In this document: piece by piece, positions 38,827 to 49,300 of the stretch
Numbering within the stretch: position 1 is the first letter of the stretch
Layout of the letters: each line of letters opens with the position of its first letter
Source: Polaribacter ponticola
GTDB taxonomy: Bacteria > Bacteroidota > Bacteroidia > Flavobacteriales > Flavobacteriaceae
Assembly (NCBI RefSeq): GCF_026191475.2
Contig: NZ_JAOSLC020000003.1
Coordinates: 1,705,001 to 1,769,000, forward strand
DNA length: 64,000 nucleotides
Reading direction: 5' to 3'
Notes under the pieces: model-generated
What the model saw: the letters and a program-made list of their open reading frames with translations, nothing else
The model's database searches: none
What the model was told of the DNA's origin: nothing
Made by a program: the position numbers and the translations under genes

Positions 38827-39668
38827 TTAATTAAATATGTCTGTGAATTTATGTACGCTGTTTAATCTTACTCCTTTTTCTGTATGTTTAACTGTGCAAA
38901 TTTCATTGTAAGCATCATGTTCTAAAAAAGGTAGTAATTGTTGTCTGCTGCTTCGTTTAAAAAAGAAGCTTTTTCTTTTATAGTTAAGAGAGGTCTTGTA
39001 TCATAACCCATTACATAAGGTAAAGGAATATGGCCTACTGTTGGCAATAAATCTGCCATAAAAACAATCGTTTTATCTTGATACGTTATTTTAGGTAACA
39101 TTTGTTTTTCTGTATGCCCATCCATAAACAAAACATCAAAACCAATTTGATCTACTGCATTTCTATGTATAAAGTCTAATTGTCCGCTTTCTTTAATGGG
39201 ATTAATATTTTCTTTAAGAAAAGAAGCTTTTTCTCTTGGGTTTGGTTCTATTGCCCACTTCCAATGATTATCATTAGACCAAACTTTAGCATTTTTAAAA
39301 GCAGGAATTAATAATCCTTCGTTATTTCTTTGGATAACACCTCCACAATGATCAAAATGAAGATGTGTTAAAAAAACATCTGTAATATCATCTTTATGAA
39401 AACCATGTTTTTTTAAAGAGCTATCTAAAGAAAAATTTCCAAATAAGTAATAATAGCCAAAAAATTTATCTGATTGTTTGTCTCCTAAACCTGTATCAAT
39501 TAAAATTAATCGATCTCCATCTTCAATTAACATACAACGCATGCTCATTGATATTAAGTTATTTGAGTCTGCAGGATTCGTTTTTTGCCAAATAGTTTTA
39601 GGTACTACTCCAAACATTGCACCACCATCTAACTTAAAATTCCCTGTTTCTATAGGATATATCTTCAT
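38827..39668 (-). CDS. MBL-fold metallo-hydrolase, frameshift near 38922-38930
   Basis: Metallo-beta-lactamase-fold hydrolase with the metal motif THLHFDHCGG, VWSNDNHWKWAIEPNPREKA in the middle, and DGHTEKQMLPKI holding the later metal ligand. As written the frame stops at 38922 (NNYYLF), but adding one T to the T6 run restores LEHDAYNEICTVKHTEKGVR and a stop at 38827, giving about 280 residues, a normal length. The core is unaffected. Family members cleave lactones, phosphodiesters or similar; the substrate is unknown. Confidence 0.85.
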
Positions 39669-39904
39669 AGTAGAAAAATCAAATTTATTAAATATAACGC
39701 ATAAAAATAGTTAATTAATAACTTAAAATTATCAAAAATGAAATTTAAAGTATCAAACACACAAAGATGAAAAAAATACTTGATTTTTTGTTAACAAAAC
39801 TTTAAAGGTTTTAATAACAATCTATCAACTTAACAAATATGTAGATTAAACAACTTGTAGTTTAAATATAAAAAGGATTTTAATTTTCATCAACAAAACA
39901 ACAA

Positions 39905-40062
39905 ATAGTTTTTATTTTATATTCTGAATCAATCGCAATTAGTGGAATGATTGATGTGCCTGAATTATTAGGCATTACTCATAAGTAATCTATTTGGGTT
40001 TGTATTTAGAAAATTGGAATTATTGGCTCTATTTAAGCGGTTTTTTTTGGGTCTTTACAGAT
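39905..40062 (+). pseudogene. relic of an SGLT-type sodium/sugar symporter gene
   Basis: Translating from 39908 gives VFILYSESIAISGMIDVPEL, then LGITHK, stop, SIWVCI, stop, KIGIIGSI, stop, AVFFGSLQ. This aligns residue by residue with the intact symporter gene at 44621-46201 (LYSGSLAISGMFDVPELLGI ... WGIGIIGSIYAVFGG). It carries at least three in-frame stops and many substitutions, and is in the opposite orientation to the intact gene. It ends abruptly against the galE relic near 40062. Confidence 0.85.
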
Positions 40063-40064
40063 TC

Positions 40065-40325
40065 TTCGACAATTTTATATACTGTAAAATGTATTACCAC
40101 TTTTGCATCTTTGTGCTTATTAAGAACTTTGCTTGTTTATTTATATCTTTTAAATCATTATTTATAAATAATGATTTTGTTCCTATTATTTTTTCAATTC
40201 TATTTATAATTTCTTCACTAGAATTAGATAAATCATCTAAAATAATTACTTCAAAATTATTTTCAATTAACTCGACTACTATGTGAGGGCCAATATAACC
40301 ACCTATTATTATAATTTTAATAAAA
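40065..40325 (-). pseudogene. galE: relic of galE (UDP-glucose 4-epimerase), 5' part only
   Basis: The minus strand reads KIIIIGGYIGPHIVVELIEN, NFEVIILDDLSNSSEEIINR and IEKIIGTKSLF. After a frame change it gives KDAKVVIHFTVYKIVEESVK. These match the start of GalE (GGxGYIGSH, VVDDLSNS, IHFAA-KAVGES). The nucleotide-binding GxxGxxG is shortened by two residues, no start codon is present, frames shift, and about two thirds of the gene is missing. It sits beside galM-galK-galT, where an intact galE would be expected. The rest of the 39669-40422 gap is AT-rich without further coding signal. Confidence 0.85.
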
Positions 40326-40376
40326 TATTTAAATATTTTATTTGGAGCTTACAAAAACATGAAACAAAAAAACAAC

Positions 40377-40417
40377 TAGTAGGTACTGGTAGGTTAAAAT
40401 AGTTTTTACTACATTTG
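40377..40417 (+). promoter_or_regulatory. possible promoter/operator of the galactose operon
   Basis: TACATTTG at 40410-40417 fits the -7 box, only 5 bases before ATG 40423, so the transcript would be nearly leaderless. The -33 TTTG is absent at the right distance. A direct repeat TAGGTAC-TGG-TAGGT at 40380-40395 covers the expected -33 region and could be bound by the GntR regulator encoded downstream. Tentative. Confidence 0.35.
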
Positions 40418-40422
40418 TGTTC

Positions 40423-41421
40423 ATGAAGATGATTTCTTTAAATAAAAAGGTAGGAGCGCCAAAATACAAACAGATAATTACATCTATTGAAGATGCAATT
40501 TTGAACGGTACTTTAAAAAAAGGAGATAAGCTACCATCGTTAAATAACATAAAAACAGCACATTCTCTTTCTAGAGACACAGTTTTAACGGCTTTTAATG
40601 AGCTTAAAAATCGTGGAATAATACATTCTATTGTAGGAAAAGGATATTATGTTTTAAGTGAAGACATAAGTGTTTCACAAAAAATATTTTTACTTTTTGA
40701 CGAACTAAATTCTTTTAAAGAAGATTTATACAATTCTTTTTTAGCTAATTTAGGAAACCACATACAGGTAGATATTTTCTTTCATCACTTTAATCCTACA
40801 ATTTTTAATAAACTTATTTCTGATAATGCAGGAGACTATAATTCATATATAATTATGCCCGCAAATATAGAAGACACAATAAACAGTATTCAGAAATTAC
40901 CTAAAGACAAAGTCTATATTTTAGACCAAGTGCAAAAAGATTTATTGGATTATACAGCTATATATCAAAACTTTGAAAAAGATATATTTAATGGCCTTAA
41001 TAAAGGAATTTCTAGAATTAAAAAATATCAAAAACTGATTCTATTATATACAAAAGATAAACAACCTAAGGGTTTATTAACAGGTTTTAATACATTTTGT
41101 AATCATAATAATTTAGACAACGAAGTAATTTCATCACTTGAAAATAGAATGCCAAAAAAAGGGGAAGTTTATGTTGTTTTAGAAGATAAAGACCTTCTTG
41201 TAATTATTAAAAAAATTAGAAAAACATCTTTAATTTTAGCTCAAGATATTGGAGTTATCTCATACAACGACACTTTATTAAAAGAGATTGTAGCAGGTGG
41301 AATTACAACTATTTCTACCAATTTTAAATTAATGGGAAAAAACCTAGCGGAAATGATTATTAATAACAATGTTGACAGTATAGAAAACCCTAGCAATTTA
41401 ATTTGTAGAAATTCTTTATAA
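40423..41421 (+). CDS. GntR family transcriptional regulator
   Basis: 332-residue DNA-binding regulator. The N-terminal winged helix has the GntR pattern: PKYKQIITSIEDAILNGTLK, KGDKLPSLNNI, LSRDTVLTAFNELKNRGII. A C-terminal sugar-binding-type domain (periplasmic-binding-protein/LacI-like) follows from about residue 90. Start ATG 40423 (MKMISLNKK) is preferred over an upstream GTG. It is the first gene of the galactose operon, ending 2 bases before galM, so it probably senses a galactose-related ligand and controls its own operon. Confidence 0.85.
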   Translation: MKMISLNKKVGAPKYKQIITSIEDAILNGTLKKGDKLPSLNNIKTAHSLSRDTVLTAFNELKNRGIIHSIVGKGYYVLSEDISVSQKIFLLFDELNSFKEDLYNSFLANLGNHIQVDIFFHHFNPTIFNKLISDNAGDYNSYIIMPANIEDTINSIQKLPKDKVYILDQVQKDLLDYTAIYQNFEKDIFNGLNKGISRIKKYQKLILLYTKDKQPKGLLTGFNTFCNHNNLDNEVISSLENRMPKKGEVYVVLEDKDLLVIIKKIRKTSLILAQDIGVISYNDTLLKEIVAGGITTISTNFKLMGKNLAEMIINNNVDSIENPSNLICRNSL

Positions 41422-41423
41422 GT

Positions 41424-42335
41424 ATGTTTACAATTGCTACCACAATGGAAAATGACTTTGCTTATTTAGATTTAAAGAATGGTAAAGAATCTGCAAAAGC
41501 AAAAATATCTTTACATGAAGGTGGAAGGTTAATGGAGTTACAGTTTAACGGCATTTACATTATTAAAGATCAACCTTCTTCAAAGTATAAAGACACTTTT
41601 GCATCTTCCATCTTATTTCCGTTTGCGAATAGAATTAAAAATGGTTTATACTCTTTTAATGGAAAAGAATATCAACTTAATTGTAATGAAAACGGAAGAA
41701 ACAATGCTTTACACGGTCTGGTTTTTGATAAAAAATTTGAAATTATTGATAGAGATTTAAAATATAATTCTTGTGCTATTACTTTATTATATCAAGAAAA
41801 AGAAAAATCAATCGGGTTTCCTTTTTTATATAACATATATATAACATATACCCTTAAGGATAATAATATAAATGTATCTGTAAAAATAAAAAATACGGAC
41901 AAAAATTCATTTCCTTTTACATTAGGATGGCATCCTTATTTTTTAAGTAACGATCTATATAACAGTTCGCTTAATTTTAAAAGTAATGAGAAAATACAAT
42001 TTGATAAAAACTTAATTACTTCTGGTTTTACAACTTATAATCAAGAAATGCCTCTCCAAATAAAAGACAATCAACTAGATGATTCTTATATTTTAAAAAC
42101 TAATTTAATTGAGTTTACAACACCTTTATATCATATTAAACTAGATACAAATACAGCAGAAAATTTCTTACAAACTTACACGCCAGAAAACAGAAATACA
42201 ATTGCAATTGAACCAATGACTGGTATTTGCGATAGTTTTAATAATAAAAAAGGATTACAAACCTTACATTCTAATGATGAATTTACAACTCAATGGAATG
42301 TTACTTTTTATAAAAAAACAATACCAAATGAATAA
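41424..42335 (+). CDS. galM: aldose 1-epimerase (galactose mutarotase) family protein
   Basis: 303-residue cytoplasmic mutarotase-type enzyme interconverting alpha and beta aldose anomers. Family features are FPFANRIKNGLYSFNGKEY, NALHGLVFDKKF (catalytic His region), FTLGWHPYF, and the late IAIEPMTGICDSFN carrying the expected catalytic Glu. It starts 2 bases after the GntR gene, and its end overlaps the galK start by 8 bases, so translation is coupled. The operon position supports galactose as the substrate. Confidence 0.88.
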   Translation: MFTIATTMENDFAYLDLKNGKESAKAKISLHEGGRLMELQFNGIYIIKDQPSSKYKDTFASSILFPFANRIKNGLYSFNGKEYQLNCNENGRNNALHGLVFDKKFEIIDRDLKYNSCAITLLYQEKEKSIGFPFLYNIYITYTLKDNNINVSVKIKNTDKNSFPFTLGWHPYFLSNDLYNSSLNFKSNEKIQFDKNLITSGFTTYNQEMPLQIKDNQLDDSYILKTNLIEFTTPLYHIKLDTNTAENFLQTYTPENRNTIAIEPMTGICDSFNNKKGLQTLHSNDEFTTQWNVTFYKKTIPNE

Positions 42336-43473
42336 AAAACTAATTAAAGAGGTTAAAAAAAGTTTTAAGAGCCATTTTAAAACTAAACCATTAATCGTTT
42401 TTTCTCCAGGTAGAATTAACTTAATTGGTGAACATACAGATTATAATGAGGGCTTTGTTTTTCCTGCTGCAATTAACAAGGGGATAGCATTAGCAATTCA
42501 AAAAAGCACTTCTAAAAAAAGTAAAGTATTTGCTATAAATAAAGAAGAAATACACGAATTTAGTTTAGATAAAATACAACCTTTAGAAAACGGAGGTTGG
42601 CAAAATTATATTTTAGGAGTTGTAGCAGAAATTCAAAAAAAGGGAATTGTGTTAGATAATTTCAACATCGCTTTTGCAGGAAATATTCCTGGAGGAGCAG
42701 GTATGTCTTCTTCTGCGGCTTTAGAAAATAGTGTTGTTTTTGGTTTAAATTCTTTATTTAATTTAAGCCTTAGTAAAAAAGAAATGATTTTAATTTCGCA
42801 AAATGCAGAACATAATTTCGCTGGTGTTAAATGTGGAATTATGGACCAATACGCAAGCATGTTTGGTAAGAAAGAAAGCGCTTTGTTGTTAGACTGTAGA
42901 ACTGTAACATCAAAAACATTTAAAATTGACTTTAACAATTATAAACTGTTATTGATCAATACAAACGTAAAACATGACTTATCTGAAAGTGCTTATAATA
43001 ACAGAAGAGAGGTTTGCGAAAAAGTTTCTCACCTTTTAAAAATTGATGCTTTAAGAGATGCAACTAGAAATGATCTAGATAAAGTTAAAAGTGATATTTC
43101 TGAAGAGGATTATCAGAAATGTTTATACATAATTCAAGAAAATGAGCGCGTACAATTATTTTCTGAAGCTATAGAAGAAAATAACATTGTTTCTTTAGGT
43201 GAATACTTATATAAATCTCATAATGGCTTAAGTACTAAATACAACGTAAGTTGTAAAGAGCTAGATTTTTTAGTTGACAGCACTAGAGAAAATCAGAAAA
43301 TTTTAGGCGCAAGAATGATGGGCGGAGGCTTTGGAGGCTGTACAATAAATCTTATTTTAAAAAGTGAGGTGAAAAATTTCAAAAAAGATATTTCACAAAA
43401 ATTTCAAAATAAATTTAATAGAGCGTGTTCTATTTATAGTGTTAAATTATCTAAAGGAACAAGAAAAGTTTAG
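42328..43473 (+). CDS. galK: galactokinase
   Basis: GHMP kinase phosphorylating alpha-galactose at C1, 381 residues from ATG 42328 (MNKKLIKEVKKSF). The galactokinase signature GRINLIGEHTDYNEGFVFP is present at the N-terminus. The ATP loop reads GNIPGGAGMSSSAALENSVV, the catalytic region HNFAGVKCGIMDQYASMFG, and the third motif GARMMGGGFGGCTINLI. Length and motifs are all normal. It overlaps galM by 8 bases and precedes galT by 40. Confidence 0.96.
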   Translation: MNKKLIKEVKKSFKSHFKTKPLIVFSPGRINLIGEHTDYNEGFVFPAAINKGIALAIQKSTSKKSKVFAINKEEIHEFSLDKIQPLENGGWQNYILGVVAEIQKKGIVLDNFNIAFAGNIPGGAGMSSSAALENSVVFGLNSLFNLSLSKKEMILISQNAEHNFAGVKCGIMDQYASMFGKKESALLLDCRTVTSKTFKIDFNNYKLLLINTNVKHDLSESAYNNRREVCEKVSHLLKIDALRDATRNDLDKVKSDISEEDYQKCLYIIQENERVQLFSEAIEENNIVSLGEYLYKSHNGLSTKYNVSCKELDFLVDSTRENQKILGARMMGGGFGGCTINLILKSEVKNFKKDISQKFQNKFNRACSIYSVKLSKGTRKV

Positions 43474-43513
43474 TATTTCAATTAACAGTATTTATTTAGC
43501 AAAAAACACAAAA

Positions 43514-44533
43514 ATGAACACAAATTTACAAGATTACTCACATAAAAGATTTAATATTTTAACAGGAGAATGGGTTTTAGTTTCTCCTCACAGAGCAAAA
43601 CGGCCTTGGCAAGGACAAAACGAAGCCGTTTCTAAAGAAGTGAGACCAACACACGATTCGAGTTGTTATTTATGTGCTAGAAATACAAGAATAAATGGCG
43701 AAGTAAATCCTGATTATAAAGATGTTTTTGTCTTTACAAATGATTTTGCAGCACTCCAAAAAGATTCTCCTAATTTTAATGTTAATGAGGGATTATTTAA
43801 AGCGGAAAGCGAAACGGGTATTTGCAAAGTAATTTGTTTTAGTCCTGATCATTCTAAAAGTTTGGCAGATATGGCTGTAAATGAAATCACTAAAGTTGTT
43901 GCCGTTTGGCAAAAAGAATATACGTTACTTGACGATAATGAAGCTGTAAACAATGTCCAAATTTTTGAAAACAAAGGAGCAGTTATGGGCTGTAGTAATC
44001 CACATCCTCACGGTCAAATATGGAGTCAATCTACATTACCAAACGAAATAGTAAAGAAAGACAACCAACAAAAAGAATACTTTAGTAAAAACAAAACGAG
44101 CCTTTTAGGAGATTATTTAGCCCAAGAATTAGAAGCTAAAGAACGAGTTATATTTGAAAACGATCACTTTGTTGCACTAACTCCTTTTTGGGCTGTTTGG
44201 CCTTTCGAAGTAATGATAGCGCCTAAAAAAAATTATAAAGACATTACACAATTATCAGATATTGAAAGCGTAGCGTATGCAGAAGCTATTTCTGTAATTA
44301 CAAAAGCTTATGATGCTTTATTTGAATGTTCTTTTCCTTATTCTTCAGGAATTCATCAAGCACCTACAAATGGGAAAGAAAATAATCATTGGCATTTTCA
44401 TATGAGTTTTTACCCACCACTATTAAGAAGTGCCACTGTAAAGAAATTTATGGTAGGTTATGAAATGTTTGGAACACCTCAAAGAGATATTACTGCTGAA
44501 CAAGCTGCAAAAAGATTGAGAGATTTAATTTAA
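43514..44533 (+). CDS. galT: galactose-1-phosphate uridylyltransferase
   Basis: Exchanges galactose-1-phosphate with UDP-glucose (Leloir pathway), 339 residues. Start ATG 43514 (MNTNLQDYSHKRFNILTGEW) gives the family N-terminus. Zinc ligands appear in SCYLCARN. The nucleophilic histidine lies in GCSNPHPHGQIWSQS, and the second-half motif is HWHFHMSFYPP. Complete and normal. It is the last gene of the operon, followed by a strong terminator. The UDP-galactose it makes needs GalE, which is only a relic in this locus. Confidence 0.96.
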   Translation: MNTNLQDYSHKRFNILTGEWVLVSPHRAKRPWQGQNEAVSKEVRPTHDSSCYLCARNTRINGEVNPDYKDVFVFTNDFAALQKDSPNFNVNEGLFKAESETGICKVICFSPDHSKSLADMAVNEITKVVAVWQKEYTLLDDNEAVNNVQIFENKGAVMGCSNPHPHGQIWSQSTLPNEIVKKDNQQKEYFSKNKTSLLGDYLAQELEAKERVIFENDHFVALTPFWAVWPFEVMIAPKKNYKDITQLSDIESVAYAEAISVITKAYDALFECSFPYSSGIHQAPTNGKENNHWHFHMSFYPPLLRSATVKKFMVGYEMFGTPQRDITAEQAAKRLRDLI

Positions 44534-44553
44534 AAAGAATAATATTTTAAATT

Positions 44554-44588
44554 AAAAAAGTAGCATTTTTAAAAATGCTACTTTTTTT
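44554..44588. terminator. bidirectional terminator between galT and the SGLT symporter
   Basis: AAAAAGTAGCATTTTT directly followed by its complement AAAAATGCTACTTTTT; strong stem with flanking A and T runs serving the convergent galT and symporter genes. Confidence 0.85.
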
Positions 44589-44620
44589 AGTGTATTACTT
44601 TTTAAAATAAGTAACCTTTT

Positions 44621-46201
44621 TTATGCAAAATAAACATAAACACCTACAACAATAATACAAATTACAATACTTGCTTGTTTTGTATATTTCCAAGGTGTAA
44701 TATCTACTTGTTTGGTATATTCTTGTATATATGCTTCTTTTCGTGGATATAACTTTCCAATTATCAGCATTATAATAACATTTAGTACAAATAGAATAGC
44801 ACAAATATCCAAGAAGTGTAAACTTGCAAAAGTTTCAGGAGAATATACATCAACTAATAAATAACAAATGTATAAACCACAACCAGAAATAAGACCAATT
44901 TTTGCAGCTATAGCAGGTACATATTTTGTTAGATACCCAACAATAATAATCGTTAATATTGGGATACTATAAATTCCGTTTACTTTTTGTAAATAATCGA
45001 ATAAACTACCAGCATCTGCAATTAAAGGAGCCACAAACATTGCTGCAATAGCTAGAGCTACTCCAAAAGTTTTACCATATTTAACAACTGTTTTTTCATT
45101 GGCTTCTTTGTTGATATGTTGCTTGTATATATCAATACCAAATAAAGTTACAGAACTGTTTAAAACACTATTAAAAGAACTTAAAATTGCCCCAAATAAA
45201 ACAGCAGCAAAAAAACCAACCCAAGCATTTGGCAATACTTTTTTTACTAACATTGGATAGGCACTATCTGCAGATTCTAAATTACCTTCAAATAGATGAA
45301 AGGCAATTAAACCAGGTAAAACAACAATAATTGGCCCTAAAATTTTAATAAAAGATGCTAATAACAATCCTTTTTGACCTTCTTTTAAGTCTTTTGCACC
45401 TAAAGCTCTTTGTATAATTTGCTGGTTTGTACCCCAATAGAATAATTGCACCAACATCATTCCTGTAAAAATGGTGTAAAATGGTACTGGATCATTTTCA
45501 CCGCCCATAGATTTAAATTTCTCTGGATTTTCTGTAGTCAAGGTAGATAATCCTTCTAATAAGTTTCCATCACCAATCATCATTAAACCAAAAACAGGAA
45601 TTAAAACACCACCAATTAATAAACCAATAGCATTTATTGAGTCTGAAACCGCAACTGCTTTCAATCCTCCAAAAACTGCATAAATAGAACCAATAATTCC
45701 TATTCCCCAAACACAAACCCAAATGGATTGTTTATGGGTAATACCTAATAATTCTGGAACATCAAACATTCCACTAATTGCGAGAGAGCCAGAGTACAAA
45801 ATTACGGGAAGTAATACAACTACATAACCGGTTAAAAATAAACCAGAAGTTAACGTTTTTGTAGTTACATCAAATCTTTTTGCTAAAAACCCAGGTACTG
45901 TTGTTAAACCACCTTTTAAATATCTTGGCAGTAAAAATATGGCAGTAACTACCATTGCAATAGCTGCGAGTGTTTCCCAAACCATAACAGACAAGCCACT
46001 TTGGTAAGCTGCACCATTTAACCCTACAATTTGTTCTGTAGAAAGATTCGTTAATAATAAAGAACCAGCTATTACACCAGCAGTTAAACTTCTGCCTCCT
46101 AAAAAGTAGCCATCAGAAGAATCTTCTTTTGTATTTCTTGTTTTTAAGTAAGCTACAACTGCAACGAGTGCAGTAGATCCTATAAATGTTAAAAATTGCA
46201 T
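44621..46201 (-). CDS. SGLT-type sodium/sugar symporter (SSS family)
   Basis: 526-residue inner-membrane sodium:solute symporter with about 14 hydrophobic helices. Typical segments: YFLGGRSLTAGVIAGSLLLT, NLSTEQIVGLNG (sugar-site region of vSGLT-like proteins), and WGTNQQIIQRALGAKDLKEG. It closely resembles Vibrio SGLT-type galactose transporters, and its position convergent with galM-K-T supports galactose or a related sugar. A terminator at 46262 separates it from the upstream sialidase gene. A decayed fragment of a related gene lies at 39905. Confidence 0.9.
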   Translation of the reverse strand: MQFLTFIGSTALVAVVAYLKTRNTKEDSSDGYFLGGRSLTAGVIAGSLLLTNLSTEQIVGLNGAAYQSGLSVMVWETLAAIAMVVTAIFLLPRYLKGGLTTVPGFLAKRFDVTTKTLTSGLFLTGYVVVLLPVILYSGSLAISGMFDVPELLGITHKQSIWVCVWGIGIIGSIYAVFGGLKAVAVSDSINAIGLLIGGVLIPVFGLMMIGDGNLLEGLSTLTTENPEKFKSMGGENDPVPFYTIFTGMMLVQLFYWGTNQQIIQRALGAKDLKEGQKGLLLASFIKILGPIIVVLPGLIAFHLFEGNLESADSAYPMLVKKVLPNAWVGFFAAVLFGAILSSFNSVLNSSVTLFGIDIYKQHINKEANEKTVVKYGKTFGVALAIAAMFVAPLIADAGSLFDYLQKVNGIYSIPILTIIIVGYLTKYVPAIAAKIGLISGCGLYICYLLVDVYSPETFASLHFLDICAILFVLNVIIMLIIGKLYPRKEAYIQEYTKQVDITPWKYTKQASIVICIIVVGVYVYFA

Positions 46202-46261
46202 AATTTGTTTTTTTAGTTTGTTACTAATATCTAATATATTAAACGAAGAATATTTTTTATA

Positions 46262-46299
46262 AAAATGCCCTCAACACAAAAGTATTGAGGGCATTTTAT
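46262..46299 (-). terminator. terminator after the sialidase gene
   Basis: AAAATGCCCTCAA, loop, TTGAGGGCATTTT; 17 bases beyond the sialidase stop on the minus strand. Confidence 0.85.
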
Positions 46300-46315
46300 A
46301 TTCTATTTTTAATTT

Positions 46316-49300
46316 TTAATTTTTAATAATTTTAGAATTTTTAACACCTAAATCATTCTTTATTCTTACTATATAAACTCCTCTTTTTAAATGAGAAACA
46401 TCTAGTTCTTTATTATTTTCTCTAACTTTATTTCTTAAAACAAGCTTACCAACTACGTTATAAATACTAACTTCAGATGTGATAGATGTTTTAATATTTA
46501 ACTTATTTTCCATAGGGTTAGGGTATAAACTTACACCTTTATCAGATGTTAAATCGTCTACACCTAAGACATAAGTATCGCTACTATCCGTTAAAGCCTC
46601 TAAACTAAATTTTCTAAACCTAATAGTTTTATATCCGTTAGTTTCATACAATACTCCAATTTTTCCATCTGGTAAAATAGCCATAGAAGAGTATGCAGAA
46701 AAACCTGATTGGTACAATTTAGAGTGTGCCCAGGTTTGCCCTTCATCGTAACTAATTCTCATAGTTCCATCTACTCTTGAGCCACTGTTACCAGAGTTAC
46801 TAAATAGTATTCTATCTTTATCAAAACCATCTAATGTAGAAGTGTATCTTAAGATATTTCCTTGAGAAATTGGATCAACTAAAGTATCATCAAAAGTATA
46901 ATCCTCCCAAGTTGTACCTAAGTCATCTGTATAGGTTACTAAACGAGTTCCTGTACCATAATGATTTCTAGCATTAATCATAATTCTTCCATCATTTAAT
47001 TCTACGATTGTATTTTCATCAAAATTAATGAAACTATTATTTTGAGACCTATTCCAAGTTGCACCATTATCTGTACTATAAAGTAGGCTTCCAAATATTT
47101 TATTGTCATTTCTAACAACAGCTATTGGAATTACCAAAGTACCATTTCTTAGTTGTATTCCTGTTCCTGCAGATGCCCAGAAAGATTTTTCAACAGAAGG
47201 TCTATAAAGATCCGCAGTTAAATCTATTGCTGCAGACCATGTTAAACCATCATCATCACTATACTTATATTGTGATCTTAAAGTAGCAGGATTGCTTGGA
47301 TCTCCATTTGATTGAAATATTGTTGAAAACTCAGAATATGCATAAAAAACAAATATTCTTCCAGTAGTTTTATCTACAACTGTACATGCATCACCTCCAT
47401 GATCTGTTTTAATAGTTATTGGATTATCCCAAGTTGCACCATTATCTGTACTTCTTCTTACAAACATATCAATTACACCAGGTACATCTGATGCATTTTC
47501 GTAACGTGCATCTGTAACAGCTAGTAGTGTACCATCTTTTGTTGTAACTAAAGATGGTATTCTATAAGTATGAGGAGTACCGTTTACTGAAGCTGCAATT
47601 CCATCTCCAACAAATAAATCTAAATCTACTTCTGGTGTCATTAATTCTAAAGGTGGTATTGGAGCTTCTATTGTAATTTGGTAATCTTCAAACTCACCAT
47701 CTGTAAATGTTTCACAAGGATTGATTGCTGGAATAGCATCATCTGAAGAACGCAAGGCAACTCTCATAGTATATGTACCATAAGTTGTGAAATCTCCTAT
47801 AGTTTTTCCTGAAAATTGTAAATCTTCAGTTGTATTTCCTCCAGTCCAATTAAAAATATCTTCACCTCCGTCTGCAAAATCACCATCTTTATTTTTATCA
47901 ATCCAAATGTGAACTCGTTTGTTACTTGCAGCAGCAGGGTTACCAACCCCAAAATTAAATCTATAAGATGTAGAAGCGTTTAGAGTTGTGTTGTTATCTG
48001 TAATGTTGATATACCCATCATTACCAGAAGTATGGTTTAATTTGTCTCCATCACCAGATTGAGATATTTTCATATAATCTAAGAAACTAGTTGTAGAGGC
48101 TGTCATTGAGCTAACGTCACAACTTACAGCTTCACCAGCAATTAACATTATTTTATAATCTTGTACTTCTCCACCTGTAAAATCATCACAAGGTCCAACA
48201 GCATCTATTTCTGCGTCTGCAGCAAGCATTGCTATTCTCATTCTAGATTCACCAGCTGTAACAACTGATCCAATATTTTTACCAGAAAAACCAAGGTTTC
48301 CACCAGTATTTGCGCCTGCCCAACTAAAAATCAATTCTCCTGCATCATCAAAATCTTTATCCCCATTCATATCAATCCAAACATGTACTCTTTTATGTGT
48401 AGTTGTAGCTGCATCACCAACACCAATATCAAATCTATATGCTGTATCAGATTTTAAAGAAATATCACTATCTGTAATGTTTTCATAACCTACATTTGTA
48501 GAAGCTCTGTTAATAATATCTCCATCAGCTCCAGACACTTTAAAGTTATTGATATAACTAGAAGCAGTCATAGGTACAGTTGGCTCACAGTATTCTGGAG
48601 CAAGTTCAGTTAATAAAAGATTTACTTTATAATCTTGTACTTCACCACCTGTAAAATCATCACAAGGATTAATTGCACTAATTGCTCCATCAGCAGCAAC
48701 TAGAGCTACTCTCATTCTTGTAATCCCTTCTTTTTGAACAACACCAATACCTTTACTTCCAAAGCCTAAATCTCCTGAAGTGTTTCCACCTGCATAAGAA
48801 AAGATTAATTCTCCAGCATCATCAAAATCTTTATCACCATTCATATCAATCCAAACGTGTACTCTTTTATGTGTAGTTGAAGCGCCATCTCCAACACCTA
48901 TATTAAATCCATAATTCGTTCCAGAAATTAAAGTAAAGTCAGAATCTGTAATGTTTTCATACCCAACATTTGCAGAAGCGTGGTTTAGAAAATCTCCAGT
49001 TGAAGTACCAGCTGTAGAAACCTTAAAGTTATTGATATAACTAGTAGTAGACATAGGAATTGTAGGTTCGCAATATTCTGGAGCAGGTTCTGTTAATAAA
49101 AGATTTACTTTATAATCTTGTACTTCACCACCTGTAAAGTCATCACAAGGATTAATTGCACTAATTGCTCCATCAGCAGCAACTAGAGCTACTCTCATTC
49201 TTGTAATCCCTTCTTTTTGAACAACACCAATACCTTTACTTCCAAAGCCTAAATCTCCTGAAGTGTTTCCACCTGCATAAGAAAAGATTAATTCTCCAGC

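Noticed and set aside
40014..40286. Plus-strand frame of 90 codons in the galactose upstream region
   Set aside because: The opposite strand encodes a recognisable GalE fragment, and the plus-strand frame begins inside the symporter relic; it is a shadow of the relics.
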